Of a DNA stretch of 64,000 nt, positions 25,029 to 34,445 are shown piece after piece. Below the pieces are notes generated by a model. The model was not told the origin of the DNA and ran no database searches. It was given only the letters and a program-made list of their open reading frames with translations. This stretch comes from Streptomyces caelestis (GTDB taxonomy: Bacteria; Actinomycetota; Actinomycetes; Streptomycetales; Streptomycetaceae). Every line of letters begins with the position of its first letter. Within the stretch, counting starts at the first letter, position 1. Position numbers and translations under genes: made by a program. Location of the stretch: assembly GCF_001279005.1 (NCBI RefSeq), contig NZ_LGCN01000051.1, forward strand, positions 62,001-126,000. Direction: 5' to 3'.

Positions 25029-26264
25029 ATGACCGTCCGCAGAATCGTCACTCCGTGGGCTTCGGCCGCACTGGTGCTCACCGCGCTGTTCTCCGCAGGC
25101 TGCGCGGGAGACAAGGACAACGACGCCGGCCCCGCGGCGAGATCCCCCTCCGCCACTCCGCACGGGTACGTCGAGGGAGCACAGGAGGCCGCCGAGCAGC
25201 AGTCCCGGCTCCTCCTGAACGACCCCGACAGCGGAAACAGCAGGGTGCTCGACCTCATCACCGGCAAGGTGCACAAGACCGCTCAGGTGAAAGGCGCCGT
25301 CCGGCTGGGAACGGACGGCAGGTTCGGCTACCTCCACGCCTCCGGCGGCACCCATGTGCTCGACAGCGGCGCCTGGATGGTGGACCACGGGGACCACGTC
25401 CACTACTACAGCGCGGCGGTACGGGACGTCGGTGAGCTTCCCGTGGACAGCCGGGCACAGGTGCGCAGCGACGCCGTCGTGACCGCGGTGACCGACGGGG
25501 GCGGGCGCACCGTCCTCTACGACCGGAGCAAGCTGGAGAAGGGCAGGAGCGAGTCCTTCCGGACGCTGCCGGGCACCTACACCGGCGCCGTCGTGCCGTA
25601 CGAGGAGCACCTGCTCGCCTTCGCGGACGAAGGCGGCACGACCGAGCTCGTCGTCCTCGACCGTGAGGGTGAGCGCGTCGCCTCCCCGGACGTGGAGTGC
25701 GAGGAGCCGCGAGGAGACGCCGTCACCCGGCGCGGCGTGATCCTGGGCTGCGCCGGCGGCGCCCTGCTCGTCCGGGCCCGGGGCGGCGCCTTCACCGCCG
25801 AGGAGATCCCCAACGGACGGGACGTGCCGGCGAAGGAGCGGGCCACCGCTTTCCGGCATCGACCCGGCAGCGACACCCTCACCGCCCCGGCCGGAGACGA
25901 CGCCGTATGGGTCCTCGACGTCGCGGAGCGGACCTGGACCCGGGTGGAGACCGGACCGGTCGTCGCGGCCAACACAGCCGGAGAGGGCTCCCCGCTGCTC
26001 GTCCTGGAGAACGACGGCTCGCTGCACGGCTATGACATCGCCACCGGAAAGCAGACCGCGCGGACCAAGCCGCTCCTGACGGGAGGAAAGCGGGCCGGCG
26101 CCGACGGCAGCGCCCCCGTCATCGAGGTCGACCGCAGCCGCGCCTACGTCAACGACCCCGACGGGAAGAAGGTGTTCGAGATCGACTACAACGACGGCCT
26201 GCGTATCGCGCGCTCCTTCGACCTGGACGTCGAGCCGGTCCTCATGGTGGAGACCGGACGATGA
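25029..26264 (+). CDS. AztD-like secreted beta-propeller lipoprotein
   Basis: The 411-aa lipoprotein (lipobox S-A-G-C, Cys 19) is built of repeated strand-turn units (such as G-R-F-G-Y-L-H-A-S-G-G) that look like a beta propeller. V-D-H-G-D-H-V-H-Y-Y near residue 120 is a His/Asp cluster of the kind used by the periplasmic zinc metallochaperone AztD. It probably binds zinc outside the cell and passes it to AztC, whose gene starts inside this stop codon (ATGA). It differs clearly from the second AztD-like protein downstream, so the two are not a recent duplication. The role is inferred from context. Confidence 0.72.
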   Translation: MTVRRIVTPWASAALVLTALFSAGCAGDKDNDAGPAARSPSATPHGYVEGAQEAAEQQSRLLLNDPDSGNSRVLDLITGKVHKTAQVKGAVRLGTDGRFGYLHASGGTHVLDSGAWMVDHGDHVHYYSAAVRDVGELPVDSRAQVRSDAVVTAVTDGGGRTVLYDRSKLEKGRSESFRTLPGTYTGAVVPYEEHLLAFADEGGTTELVVLDREGERVASPDVECEEPRGDAVTRRGVILGCAGGALLVRARGGAFTAEEIPNGRDVPAKERATAFRHRPGSDTLTAPAGDDAVWVLDVAERTWTRVETGPVVAANTAGEGSPLLVLENDGSLHGYDIATGKQTARTKPLLTGGKRAGADGSAPVIEVDRSRAYVNDPDGKKVFEIDYNDGLRIARSFDLDVEPVLMVETGR

Positions 26265-27238
26265 GCCGGACCGGGGCGAAGCAGCGCGCGAGGGTGGGCA
26301 TCGCACACCTGCGCAGTCTGCTCGTGGGCCTGCTCGCCCTCGTCACGGCCGCCACCGCCACCGCCTGCACCACCGACGACGATCGGCCCGACATCGTCGT
26401 CACCACCAACATCCTCGGCGACGTCACCCGGGAGATCGTCGGTGACGAAGCCGACGTCACCGTCCTGATGAAGCCCGACGCCGACCCGCACTCCTTCGGC
26501 CTCTCGGCGGTGCAGGCCGCCGAGCTGGAACAGGCCGACCTGGTTGTCCACAACGGCCTGGGACTCGAGGAGAACGTACTGCGGCACGTGGACGCCGCCC
26601 GCGAGTCCGGCGTCGCCACCTTCGCGGCCGGCGAGGCGGCCGGCCCGCTCACCTTCCATACGGCCGACGACGGCGGTCCCGAGGGCGAGGAAGGACAGCC
26701 CGACCCGCACTTCTGGACCGACCCCGACCGGGTGCGCAAGGCCACCGCCTTGATAGCCGATCAGGTCATCGAGCACGTCGACGGAGTGGACGCCGACACG
26801 ATACGCGCCAACGCCGACCGCTACGCCGAGGAGCTCACGGACCTCACCGCCTGGATGGAGAAGTCCTTCGACCGCATTCCGGAGGGCACGCGGGCCTTGG
26901 TCACCAACCACCACGTGTTCGGTTACCTCGCCGACCGCTTCGGCTTCCGGGTGATCGGCGCGGTCATCCCCAGTGGCACCACGCTGGCCTCACCCAGTTC
27001 CTCGGACCTCCGCTCACTCACCGAGGCGATGGAGAGGGCAGACGTGCGCACCGTCTTCGCCGACTCCTCCCAGCCCAAACGGCTCGCCGAAGTACTGCGT
27101 ACGGAGATGGGCGGCCAGGTCCGGGTCGTCGAACTCCACTCGGAGTCGCTGACCGCCGAGGGCGGGGGCGCCGACACCTACCTGCGGATGATGCGCGCCA
27201 ACACCACCGCCATGGTCGACGGCCTGACCGGCGCCTGA
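26261..27238 (+). CDS. aztC: zinc ABC transporter substrate-binding lipoprotein AztC
   Basis: The 325-aa cluster A-I metal-binding protein has a signal ending T-A-C (lipobox near residue 36). The zinc ligands are visible: His in D-A-D-P-H-S-F near 77, His in D-P-H-F-W near 149, His in T-N-H-H-V-F near 218 and Asp in F-A-D-S-S near 268. A short acidic loop (about residues 132-146) replaces the long His-rich loop of ZnuA, as in AztC. It carries zinc to AztB. It lies between two AztD-like genes in one operon. Confidence 0.9.
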   Translation: MSRTGAKQRARVGIAHLRSLLVGLLALVTAATATACTTDDDRPDIVVTTNILGDVTREIVGDEADVTVLMKPDADPHSFGLSAVQAAELEQADLVVHNGLGLEENVLRHVDAARESGVATFAAGEAAGPLTFHTADDGGPEGEEGQPDPHFWTDPDRVRKATALIADQVIEHVDGVDADTIRANADRYAEELTDLTAWMEKSFDRIPEGTRALVTNHHVFGYLADRFGFRVIGAVIPSGTTLASPSSSDLRSLTEAMERADVRTVFADSSQPKRLAEVLRTEMGGQVRVVELHSESLTAEGGGADTYLRMMRANTTAMVDGLTGA

Positions 27239-27326
27239 CCCGCAGCGTCTCCCCGCCCGCCGGCAGACGGGCCGACACCGTCACACCACACCGCCGCCAC
27301 CGGGCGGCGCGGAAAGGAACACACGG

Positions 27327-28529
27327 ATGAACAAGTCGATACGCCGCAGAGCCCTCATGGGCACGGCACTCGCCCTGGCGGCCTCCACGGTCCTCACCGC
27401 CTGCGCAGGGGGCGACTCCTCCTCCGCCGACGCCGAGGCCGACGGCACCGCGAGCGCCACACCCGCGGCAGCGGTCAAGGATCCGCTGGTCGCCACCTTC
27501 GACGGCGGCCTCTACATTCTGGACGGGGAGAGCCTGAAGCCGGCCAGGACCATCGAGCTTCCCGGCTTCAACCGGGTCAACCCCGCGGGCGACGAGGACC
27601 ACGTCGTCGTCTCCACCGACAGCGGCTTCCGGGTCCTGAACGCCACCGACCAGACCCTCACCGACATCGAGTACAAGGGCGCCAAGCCCGGCCACGTCGT
27701 ACGCCACGCGGGCAGGACCGTGCTCTTCACCGACGGCACCGGAGAGGTCAACGTCTTCGACCCCGCCGACCTGAGCGGTGGCAAGAAGCCGGAAGGCCGC
27801 ACCTACACCTCCGCCGAGGCACACCACGGGGTCGCCATCGAACTGGCCAACGGCGAACTCCTCAGCACCCTGGGCACCGAGGAGAAGCGCACCGGCGCGC
27901 TGGTGCTGGACGAGAACAACAAGGAGATCGCGCGCAACGAGAACTGCCCCGGCGTCCACGGCGAGGCGGCGGCCAGGAACGAAGCCGTCGCCGTCGGCTG
28001 CGAGGACGGCATCCTGATCTACCAGGACGGCGAGTTCACCAAGATCGACGCCCCCGACGACTACGGCCGCATCGGCAACCAGGCCGGCAGCGACACCTCA
28101 CCGATCCTCCTGGGCGACTACAAGACCGACCCCGAGGCCGAGCTGGAGCGGCCCACCCGCGTCTCCCTCATCGACACCGAGAAGAAGAAGCTGCGCCTGG
28201 TGGACCTGGGCACCAGCTACTCCTTCCGCTCACTGGCCCGCGGTCCGCACGGCGAGGCCCTGGTCCTCGGCACCGACGGCGCCGTCCACGTCATCGACCA
28301 GAACACCGGCAAGGTCGAGAAGGAGATCCCCGCCGTGGGCGAGTGGCAGGAGCCGCTGGACTGGCAGCAGGCCCGGCCCACCCTGTTCGTCCGCGGGCAC
28401 GTCGCGTACGTCTCCGAGCCCGGGAAGAAGGCGCTGCACGCCATCGACGTGGAGACGGGGAAGAAGATCACCTCCGTCACCCTGCCGAAGAGCACCAACG
28501 AACTGTCGGGCGTCGTCGCCGGACACTGA
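27327..28529 (+). CDS. aztD: zinc metallochaperone AztD
   Basis: The 400-aa lipoprotein (lipobox L-T-A-C, Cys 26) has a beta-propeller sequence pattern and the AztD-typical His motifs P-G-H-V-V-R-H-A-G near residue 130, E-A-H-H-G-V-A near 165 and C-P-G-V-H-G-E-A near 210. AztD proteins hold zinc outside the membrane and transfer it to AztC. ATG 27327 follows GGAAAGGA. It is the last gene of the aztB operon. Confidence 0.82.
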   Translation: MNKSIRRRALMGTALALAASTVLTACAGGDSSSADAEADGTASATPAAAVKDPLVATFDGGLYILDGESLKPARTIELPGFNRVNPAGDEDHVVVSTDSGFRVLNATDQTLTDIEYKGAKPGHVVRHAGRTVLFTDGTGEVNVFDPADLSGGKKPEGRTYTSAEAHHGVAIELANGELLSTLGTEEKRTGALVLDENNKEIARNENCPGVHGEAAARNEAVAVGCEDGILIYQDGEFTKIDAPDDYGRIGNQAGSDTSPILLGDYKTDPEAELERPTRVSLIDTEKKKLRLVDLGTSYSFRSLARGPHGEALVLGTDGAVHVIDQNTGKVEKEIPAVGEWQEPLDWQQARPTLFVRGHVAYVSEPGKKALHAIDVETGKKITSVTLPKSTNELSGVVAGH

Positions 28530-28765
28530 CTCCTCGACGTGCCCTCGCCACATCGGCCTCGACGCCGCGGTGGCGAGGGCGCACCCCTGCCCCGCCGCGG
28601 GACCGGACCCGGTCCTCGGCCACGACGGGAGAAGCGGCGTACGGACGCACGCGTGGCGGGGTGCCGGGTGTCGCTCGTGCGGGCGGCGGTTGTCGGCGGC
28701 GCCTGGAACGCGTCGGCCCGCACGGCCCGTCACCGACCCACGGGACCACCTTCGGTACCGTCGCC
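28530..28765. other. no recognisable feature
   Basis: After the aztD stop there is about 235 bp with no convincing ORF, RNA or repeat before the ABC transporter relic begins. Confidence 0.4.
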
Positions 28766-29102
28766 CCCGGACACCCTCGTCGGCGAGCGGGGCGCCACGC
28801 TCTCCGGCGGTCGGCGGGCCCGCATCGCCCTGGCCCGCGCGCTGCCGGCCGGGCCGCGCGTCCTCGTGCTCGACGAGTCCACCGCCCACCTGGGCGACAC
28901 CGGCGACGCCGAACTCGCCACCGCGCTGCAGGAGAAGAGCCGCACGACGATCGTCATCGCCCACCGCCCGGCCGCCATCCGCCGCGCCGACCGCATCGCA
29001 GTCCTGGAGGACGGCCTCATCACGGAAGAGGGGACCCGGGAGGAACTCACAAGCGGCCCCGGCGGCGCGCTCGACCGCGTCCTCAGCACCACCCCCTCCT
29101 GA
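28766..29102 (+). pseudogene. 3' fragment of an ABC exporter (ATPase end)
   Basis: About 110 codons match the end of a fused membrane-ATPase exporter: L-V-G-E-R-G-A-T-L-S-G-G-R-R (altered signature), V-L-V-L-D-E-S-T (Walker B, usually D-E-A-T), V-I-A-H-R and E-E-G-T-R-E-E-L near the end. The membrane domain and Walker A are missing and no start is visible, so it is non-functional. Confidence 0.75.
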
Positions 29103-29156
29103 GCACGGGACTTCGCCCCGGGAACCGGACCGGTGACGCTTAGGGGCGGGTGTACC

Positions 29157-29171
29157 TGGAAACGACTACTC
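29157..29171. promoter_or_regulatory. possible Zur half-site before the PLP cassette
   Basis: TGGAAACGACTACTC matches the left nine bases of the strong Zur box at 34624 exactly (TGGAAACGA), but the right half has diverged. It lies about 50 bp upstream of the first gene of the PLP-enzyme operon. It is weak evidence on its own; the neighbouring Zur sites raise its plausibility. Confidence 0.35.
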
Positions 29172-29220
29172 CCGAACGACCGTCGCGTCGGCGGTCGGCC
29201 GGCACCGGGAGGGGTCTCGC

Positions 29221-30717
29221 GTGGACGTACCCTTGTATCTGAGGCCCAGGGTGGAGCCGCCGCTCGCCGCACTGCTGACGGACCGGCCCTTCCTGCACTC
29301 GCTCGCCGACGCGCTGGGGTCGCCGCTCAACGTGCTGCTCCCCGAGGCCGTGGCCGAGAACGCCGCCCGTTTCCGTGCCGTCTACCGCCGCCACCATCTC
29401 ACCGGGCGGGTGTACTTCGCGCACAAGGCGAACCGGTCCAGCGCCCTGCTGCGGCGACTGGCGGCGGAGGACCCGGCCGCCGTCGGCGTCGACGTCGCCT
29501 CCACGGAGGAGCTGAGGCACGCACTGGGTTGCGGGTTCACCGGCGACCGCATCATGGCCACCGGACCCAAGGACGCCGCGTTCCTCTGGCTGGCCGCGCG
29601 CGTCGGAGCCACGGTCAACCTGGACTCGCCCGGGGAACTGGAACGTCTCTCCGGACTGGTGCGCGCGCACGGGCTCGGCCGCGTCGCCGTGCTGGTACGC
29701 CTGTCGGGGTTCGAGTCCGCCGCCGGCCGCGGGGGAGCGGGCACCCGGCTGCTCTCCCGGCGCAGCCGCTTCGGCACCCCGGTACGTGACACGGAGGAGC
29801 TGCTGTCGGCGCTCGAACGCAACGCCGACACCGTGGAGTTCGCCGGCGCCGCCTATCACCTCGACACCACCGGCGTGGAGGAGAAGGCGCGGGCGCTGGA
29901 GCAGTGCGTGCTGGTCATGGACGAATGCCGGGCGCGGGGACTCGCGCCGCGCGCCCTCGACATCGGGGGCGGATTCGGTGTCGGTTACGTCGCCGAGGCG
30001 GAGGAGTGGGAGCGATGGACCACCGCGCTGACCGAGGCGGTGCTCGGTGTCCGCCCGCCGCTGACCTGGCGCGGTCACGGATACGGGCTGCGCAACGAGG
30101 GCGGCACGGTGCGCGGTGCCGCCGCGCTGTACCCCGCGTACCGTCCCACCGCCGGCCCCGGTTACCTCGACGAGCTTCTCTCCCTGCCCGCACCGGTGCT
30201 GGGCCGCCCGCCCGCCACCCTCCTGCTGGAGCACCTCCACGACCTGTACATCGAACCCGGTCGCTCCCTGGTCGACCAGTGCGGGCTGTCGCTCGCCCGC
30301 GTGCTGGACGTACGGCTCGCGGACACGGACGCCGGGCGGTACCTGGTGCATCTCGCCATGAACGCGGGTGACATGAGCCTGGAGGAGCACGGGGTCCTGG
30401 TGGACCCCGTCCTGCTGCCCCGCGGCGAAGCGGTGTCGGGTGACGAGGAGCCGGTCGGCGTCCACCTCACCGGCAATCTGTGCCTGGAAGGTGATCTCAT
30501 CACCCGTCGCCTGGTCTTCCTGCCCCGGTTGCCGCGGGCGGGGGATCTGCTGGCCTTCGTCAACACCGCCGGATACGCCATGGACTTCCACGCCCATCAC
30601 GCGCAGCGGCAGCCCGTCGCGCGGACGGTGGCGGTGGAGCGGCGGGGCGACTCCTGGCGCTGGTGCCCGGACGAGGACTACTGGCCGATCACACCCTTGG
30701 GGGGAGCAGTCGGATGA
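29221..30717 (+). CDS. Y4yA-like PLP-dependent decarboxylase-fold enzyme
   Basis: The 498-aa fold-type III enzyme is related to diaminopimelate/ornithine decarboxylases and to SbnH of staphyloferrin B synthesis. The PLP lysine is in Y-F-A-H-K-A-N near residue 68, the phosphate-binding G-G-G-F-G-V-G near 250 and E-P-G-R-S near 345. The usual C-D-x-x-D substrate motif is not evident, so substrate and even decarboxylation are uncertain. GTG 29221 follows GGGAGGGG. It overlaps the next gene by 4 nt and heads a three-gene PLP operon in the zinc island. Confidence 0.8.
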   Translation: MDVPLYLRPRVEPPLAALLTDRPFLHSLADALGSPLNVLLPEAVAENAARFRAVYRRHHLTGRVYFAHKANRSSALLRRLAAEDPAAVGVDVASTEELRHALGCGFTGDRIMATGPKDAAFLWLAARVGATVNLDSPGELERLSGLVRAHGLGRVAVLVRLSGFESAAGRGGAGTRLLSRRSRFGTPVRDTEELLSALERNADTVEFAGAAYHLDTTGVEEKARALEQCVLVMDECRARGLAPRALDIGGGFGVGYVAEAEEWERWTTALTEAVLGVRPPLTWRGHGYGLRNEGGTVRGAAALYPAYRPTAGPGYLDELLSLPAPVLGRPPATLLLEHLHDLYIEPGRSLVDQCGLSLARVLDVRLADTDAGRYLVHLAMNAGDMSLEEHGVLVDPVLLPRGEAVSGDEEPVGVHLTGNLCLEGDLITRRLVFLPRLPRAGDLLAFVNTAGYAMDFHAHHAQRQPVARTVAVERRGDSWRWCPDEDYWPITPLGGAVG

Positions 30718-32051
30718 GGTACGACAGCATCACCGAGGCCATAGGCAACACGCCTCTGGTGCGCATCGATCCCGCCGTACACGGTCTGCGCAACATCGAC
30801 CTCTACGCCAAGCTGGAGATGCTCAATCCGTTCGGGTCCGTCAAGGACCGGCCCGCCTGGCACATGGCCCGGCCCCATCTGGAGGCCGCGGCCGACGGCG
30901 ACGGGACGGTCGTGGAGCTCTCCAGCGGCAACACGGCCAAGGCCCTGGCCCTGCTGGCCGGTATGCACGGAGCGAGGTTCAAGAGCGTCACCAACCGGAT
31001 GCGGGTACCCGAGATCAAGGAGCTCCTCCTGCTCCTCGGCGCCGAGATCGAGGAACTTCCCGGGCGCAGCGAGTGCCTCGACCCGACCGACACGGACGAC
31101 CCGCTGACGCACTTCCACCGGGCGCTCTCCGATCCGGGGAGTACGTACCTGCACACCGACCAGTACTTCAACCCGCGCAACGTCGAGGCGCACGCGGAGG
31201 GCACCGGTCCCGAGATAGTGAAGGACCTGGACGGCCGGGTGCCGGACTGGTTCATCGCCTGCGTGGGCACGGCCGGTTCGTCGACCGGTGTCGCCAGGGT
31301 CCTGCGTGAGCACGACCCGCGCGTGAGGGTCCTCGGCCTGGTGGCCCACAAGTCGGACTTCATACCCGGCATCCGCACCATCGACGAGGTCCACCAGGTC
31401 GGCCTGTTCGACCCGGCGACGTACGACACCATCGAGTCGGTCACCTCGGACGAGGCCATCGACGGGATGCTCACCCTGATCCGCCGCTGCGGAATGCTGT
31501 CCGGACCGACCGGCGGCGCCGCCTACCAGGGGGCGGTGCGGCGACTGCGGTACGCCGACGCCGAGCTGGACGGGACGGGGCAGCGCCGGACGGCGGTGTT
31601 CATCGTGTGCGACCGGGCCGAGAGCTATCTGAGCTATGTGCGGCAGCGACGCCCGGAACTCCTGGGCCGGACGGCCCGCGGGCACTCCGCGGCGGCCGTC
31701 ACCGACGCCGAGGCCCATGCGGAGGCCCGCGTCATCGACGTGGACGACGCCCGGCGCTGGTCCGCCGAGGGCGATCCCCGGCCCCTCGTCGTCGACCTGC
31801 GCAGCCCGCACGCCTATGCCGCCCTGCACATCGAGGGCTCGCTCAACATCGTCGACGAGGTGTTCGAGGACCTGCTCCGCGGCGGGCTCCCCTTCAGCAA
31901 ACGCACCCCCGTGCTGCTCGCCTGTCCCGTCGGCGAGAAGTCGCTGCGCTACGCCGCCGCGCTGACCCGGATGGGCCACCCGGACGTCCGCAGCCTGGCC
32001 GGCGGGATCGTCGCCTGGCGGGACGCGGGCGCACCGCTGGTGCGCGAATGA
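30714..32051 (+). CDS. cysteine synthase-like PLP enzyme fused to a rhodanese domain
   Basis: Residues 1-330 are a fold-type II PLP enzyme: lysine in G-S-V-K-D-R near 44, S-S-G-N-T near 70 and the G-T-A-G-S-S-T-G phosphate loop near 186. Residues about 340-445 are a rhodanese domain with the catalytic Cys in L-L-A-C-P-V-G-E-K-S near 403. The fusion suggests that sulfide or persulfide is handled between domains, or that a beta-replacement product is made with an enzyme-bound sulfur. It lies between the Y4yA-like and desulfurase genes, overlapping both by 4 nt. The substrate is unknown. Confidence 0.82.
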   Translation: MRYDSITEAIGNTPLVRIDPAVHGLRNIDLYAKLEMLNPFGSVKDRPAWHMARPHLEAAADGDGTVVELSSGNTAKALALLAGMHGARFKSVTNRMRVPEIKELLLLLGAEIEELPGRSECLDPTDTDDPLTHFHRALSDPGSTYLHTDQYFNPRNVEAHAEGTGPEIVKDLDGRVPDWFIACVGTAGSSTGVARVLREHDPRVRVLGLVAHKSDFIPGIRTIDEVHQVGLFDPATYDTIESVTSDEAIDGMLTLIRRCGMLSGPTGGAAYQGAVRRLRYADAELDGTGQRRTAVFIVCDRAESYLSYVRQRRPELLGRTARGHSAAAVTDAEAHAEARVIDVDDARRWSAEGDPRPLVVDLRSPHAYAALHIEGSLNIVDEVFEDLLRGGLPFSKRTPVLLACPVGEKSLRYAAALTRMGHPDVRSLAGGIVAWRDAGAPLVRE

Positions 32052-33271
32052 GCCCGGCGCGCCCGCGTCCCGCCGTGGAGCCCGAAAACCCGCTCTGGCA
32101 ACAGGAGCTGAGGGAACAGTTCCCCATCGTCACCGCGCATCCGGAGCTGGCGTACCTCGACAGCGCGGCCACGTCACAGAAGCCGTGTGCCGTACTGGAG
32201 GCCGTCCAGACGTACCTCACGACGTCGAACGCCAACGCCGGCCGTGGCACCTACCCCTGGGCCAACCGGACCACGGAACTCGTGGAATCGACTCGGGAAC
32301 GGGTCAAGGAGTTCCTCCACGATCCCGAACCGGGCTGCTCCGGCGTCCACTTCACCAGCGGCGCCACCGAGGGCCTGCGTACCGTCGCCCGTGACTGGCT
32401 CGTGCCGCACCTCGGGGACGGGGACGAGATCCTCGTGCCGTACGCCGACCACCGGGCCAATCTCGACCCCTGGCTCGAGGCCCGCCGGCTGCTGGCCGAG
32501 CGCGGTGTCGAGGTCCGCGTGCGGGCGCTGCCGTACCAGGCGGCCTCCGGTGACTACGACCACCGGGCCCTGGCCGAGGCCGTGGGTCCGCGGACCCGCT
32601 TCGTGGCCGCCACCCACGTCCACCACGTCTACGGCGGCGACATGAACGTGCACCGCATCCGCGCGGCGGTCGGCCCGGACGTGCCGATCTGTCTGGACGC
32701 GGCACAGAGCGTCGGTCACCTGCCCGTCCACCTCGACGATCCGTTGCTGGACGTGGACTTCATGGTCTTCTCCGGGCACAAGGCGATGGCCCTGCCGGGA
32801 TCAGGCGCGGTGTGGGCGCGCAACGCGCGGGGGCCCGTGTTCCGGCCGGGCGGCTGGCAGGGCACGCCCAACACGGTGGGCATCGTGTCGCTGCGGGCCG
32901 CGCTCGACTGGCTCGACGCGGCCGGAGTCGAGCGGATCGCGCGCTGGACGGCCGCCCTCACCACCCGGCTGACGGACCGGCTCGGACGACTCGGCCCGTA
33001 CGAGGTCCTCGGCTGCCCGGCGAGCCTGGCCGCCGACTCCCCGCTGCCCGCGGCCCAGCGCCGCCACGGCATCGTCACCTTCCGGCACCGCGACATCCCC
33101 TCCGACGACCTCGGGTTCATCCTCTTCAGCCACGGTTTCATGGTCCGCGCCGACAGCCTCTGCCAGGCCGGCGCCGACGAGCGGAACGGATCCGTACGGG
33201 TGAGCCTGCACGCCTACAACACGACGGAGGAGATCGACCGCCTGCTGACCGTCCTCGCGTCGTTGACGTGA
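32048..33271 (+). CDS. SufS-like class V aminotransferase / cysteine desulfurase
   Basis: This 407-aa fold-type I PLP enzyme has [11 protein letters not shown] near residue 37, H-x-x-N-L-D-P-W near 137 and the PLP lysine in F-S-G-H-K-A near 243, all as in SufS. A Cys in S-L-C-Q-A-G near 373 occupies the region of the catalytic cysteine, but the local sequence differs from SufS (usually G-H-H-C). It may mobilise sulfur from cysteine for the rhodanese domain upstream, or act as a lyase on another amino acid. No suf genes are near. It is co-translated with the previous gene. Confidence 0.82.
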   Translation: MSPARPRPAVEPENPLWQQELREQFPIVTAHPELAYLDSAATSQKPCAVLEAVQTYLTTSNANAGRGTYPWANRTTELVESTRERVKEFLHDPEPGCSGVHFTSGATEGLRTVARDWLVPHLGDGDEILVPYADHRANLDPWLEARRLLAERGVEVRVRALPYQAASGDYDHRALAEAVGPRTRFVAATHVHHVYGGDMNVHRIRAAVGPDVPICLDAAQSVGHLPVHLDDPLLDVDFMVFSGHKAMALPGSGAVWARNARGPVFRPGGWQGTPNTVGIVSLRAALDWLDAAGVERIARWTAALTTRLTDRLGRLGPYEVLGCPASLAADSPLPAAQRRHGIVTFRHRDIPSDDLGFILFSHGFMVRADSLCQAGADERNGSVRVSLHAYNTTEEIDRLLTVLASLT

Positions 33272-33279
33272 ATGGCAAC

Positions 33280-33304
33280 TGATAACCGTTTCCACCTGTA
33301 GATT
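33280..33304 (+). promoter_or_regulatory. Zur-box-like site and promoter before the methyltransferase gene
   Basis: TGATAACCGTTTCCA at 33280-33294 matches the 15-bp Zur palindrome (compare TGGAAACGGTTATCA in reverse). A TAGATT -10 box at 33299-33304 follows 4 nt later and the GTG start 5 nt after that. The box-to-promoter geometry is the same as at aztB and rpmG. Confidence 0.65.
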
Positions 33305-33309
33305 CGTCC

Positions 33310-34152
33310 GTGCCCACGGATGGACGAGAGACGGACGAGGTGGCGCGAGCGATGGGCGTGAGCATGGGGACGGCCAGGGCGTGGGTGGAGCGCTGGGAAA
33401 GGCAGCAGGAGCGGTACGCGGTGGACCGCGAGGAGCGGTTCACCGTGATCGCGGACGTCGTCGAGCACGCCACCGCCGGCCGTGCCCGCCCTCTCCTGCT
33501 CGACCTGGGATGCGGCCCCGGCTCCCTGGCCGCCAGGCTCGCCGCCCGTTTCCCGCACGCGGAGATCGTCGCCGCCGACATGGACCCCCTGCTGCTGGAG
33601 CTGGGGCGCACCCACCACGCCGACGCCGCCCGCTACGTCGACACCGTCATCGGTGAGGAGGGCTGGACCCGGGCCCTCGGACTGCGACGTCCCCTGGACG
33701 CCGCCCTCTCGACGACCGCGCTGCACTACCTGTCCGAGCCGGCGCTGCTGCGCACGTACCGCTCCCTCGCGTCCCTGCTCCGCCCCGGCGGCGTCCTCGT
33801 CAACGGAGACCACTTCCCGCCGGGTGCGGCACCGTGCGCGGACCTCACCGCCCATGTGGGTCGGCGCAGGGCGGAGCGTACGGGCGGCCGCGCACAGGAG
33901 GACTGGCGGTCCTGGTGGGACGCCGCGGCCCGGGACCCCGAACTGGCCGACCTGCTCGACGAACGCGGACGGCGCCAGGCGGCCCGGGCCGGGAGCGGGG
34001 GCGACCAGCAGGTGACGGTGAGCCGCCACGCCGAACTGCTGCGCCGGGCCGGCTTCGCCCACGTTGCGCCGGTCTGGCAGTTCGGCGACAGCACCGTCCT
34101 GGTGGCGATCATGGACGACGCGCGCGGGCTCCCCGCTCCCGTCGGGACCTGA
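33310..34152 (+). CDS. class I SAM-dependent methyltransferase in the zinc regulon
   Basis: The 280-aa protein has an N-terminal helical segment, the SAM loop L-D-L-G-C-G-P-G near residue 63, D-M-D near 95 and L-R-P-G-G-V-L near 159. The GTG start lies directly behind a leaderless-type promoter with a Zur-box-like site, so it is probably induced by zinc starvation. Its substrate is unknown. It lies just downstream of the PLP-enzyme operon, so it could modify that pathway's product. Confidence 0.82.
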   Translation: MPTDGRETDEVARAMGVSMGTARAWVERWERQQERYAVDREERFTVIADVVEHATAGRARPLLLDLGCGPGSLAARLAARFPHAEIVAADMDPLLLELGRTHHADAARYVDTVIGEEGWTRALGLRRPLDAALSTTALHYLSEPALLRTYRSLASLLRPGGVLVNGDHFPPGAAPCADLTAHVGRRRAERTGGRAQEDWRSWWDAAARDPELADLLDERGRRQAARAGSGGDQQVTVSRHAELLRRAGFAHVAPVWQFGDSTVLVAIMDDARGLPAPVGT

Positions 34153-34269
34153 AGCCGGCAGCGGGAGGAAGCCGCTTGAGACCGTCGCGGAGAACGGTGA
34201 AGCCGAAGCGTTCCACAGAGCCGGACTCATCAGGGTCTCGTCCCGGTCGTCACCGGGTGCCACGCGGAG

Positions 34270-34401
34270 CGCGCCCGGCCAGCCGTCCTCCCACTCGATC
34301 GTCTTGTCACTGGTCATGGTGGAGCGGGTGGGGAACGCGTAGTTGGCGGCACGGTCGCGGAAGACGACGGGACCGTACGCGGGGTGGATTCCGGCCTTCA
34401 T
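34270..34401 (-). pseudogene. rpmE2: truncated ribosomal protein L31 type B
   Basis: The first 40 codons are those of the zinc-free L31B paralogue: [16 protein letters not shown] and [10 protein letters not shown]. The rest of the normal 80-90 residues, including the conserved H-P-F-Y-T-G, is absent; other coding-like sequence of unknown origin (P-G-D-D-R-D-E-T-L) follows in frame. It lies directly downstream of rpmG on the same strand, where an intact rpmE2 usually sits. It is almost certainly non-functional. Confidence 0.75.
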
Positions 34402-34445
34402 GGGGCGTCCTTGGGATCGGGGGCCGGAGGTGGAGCGGCGGGAGG

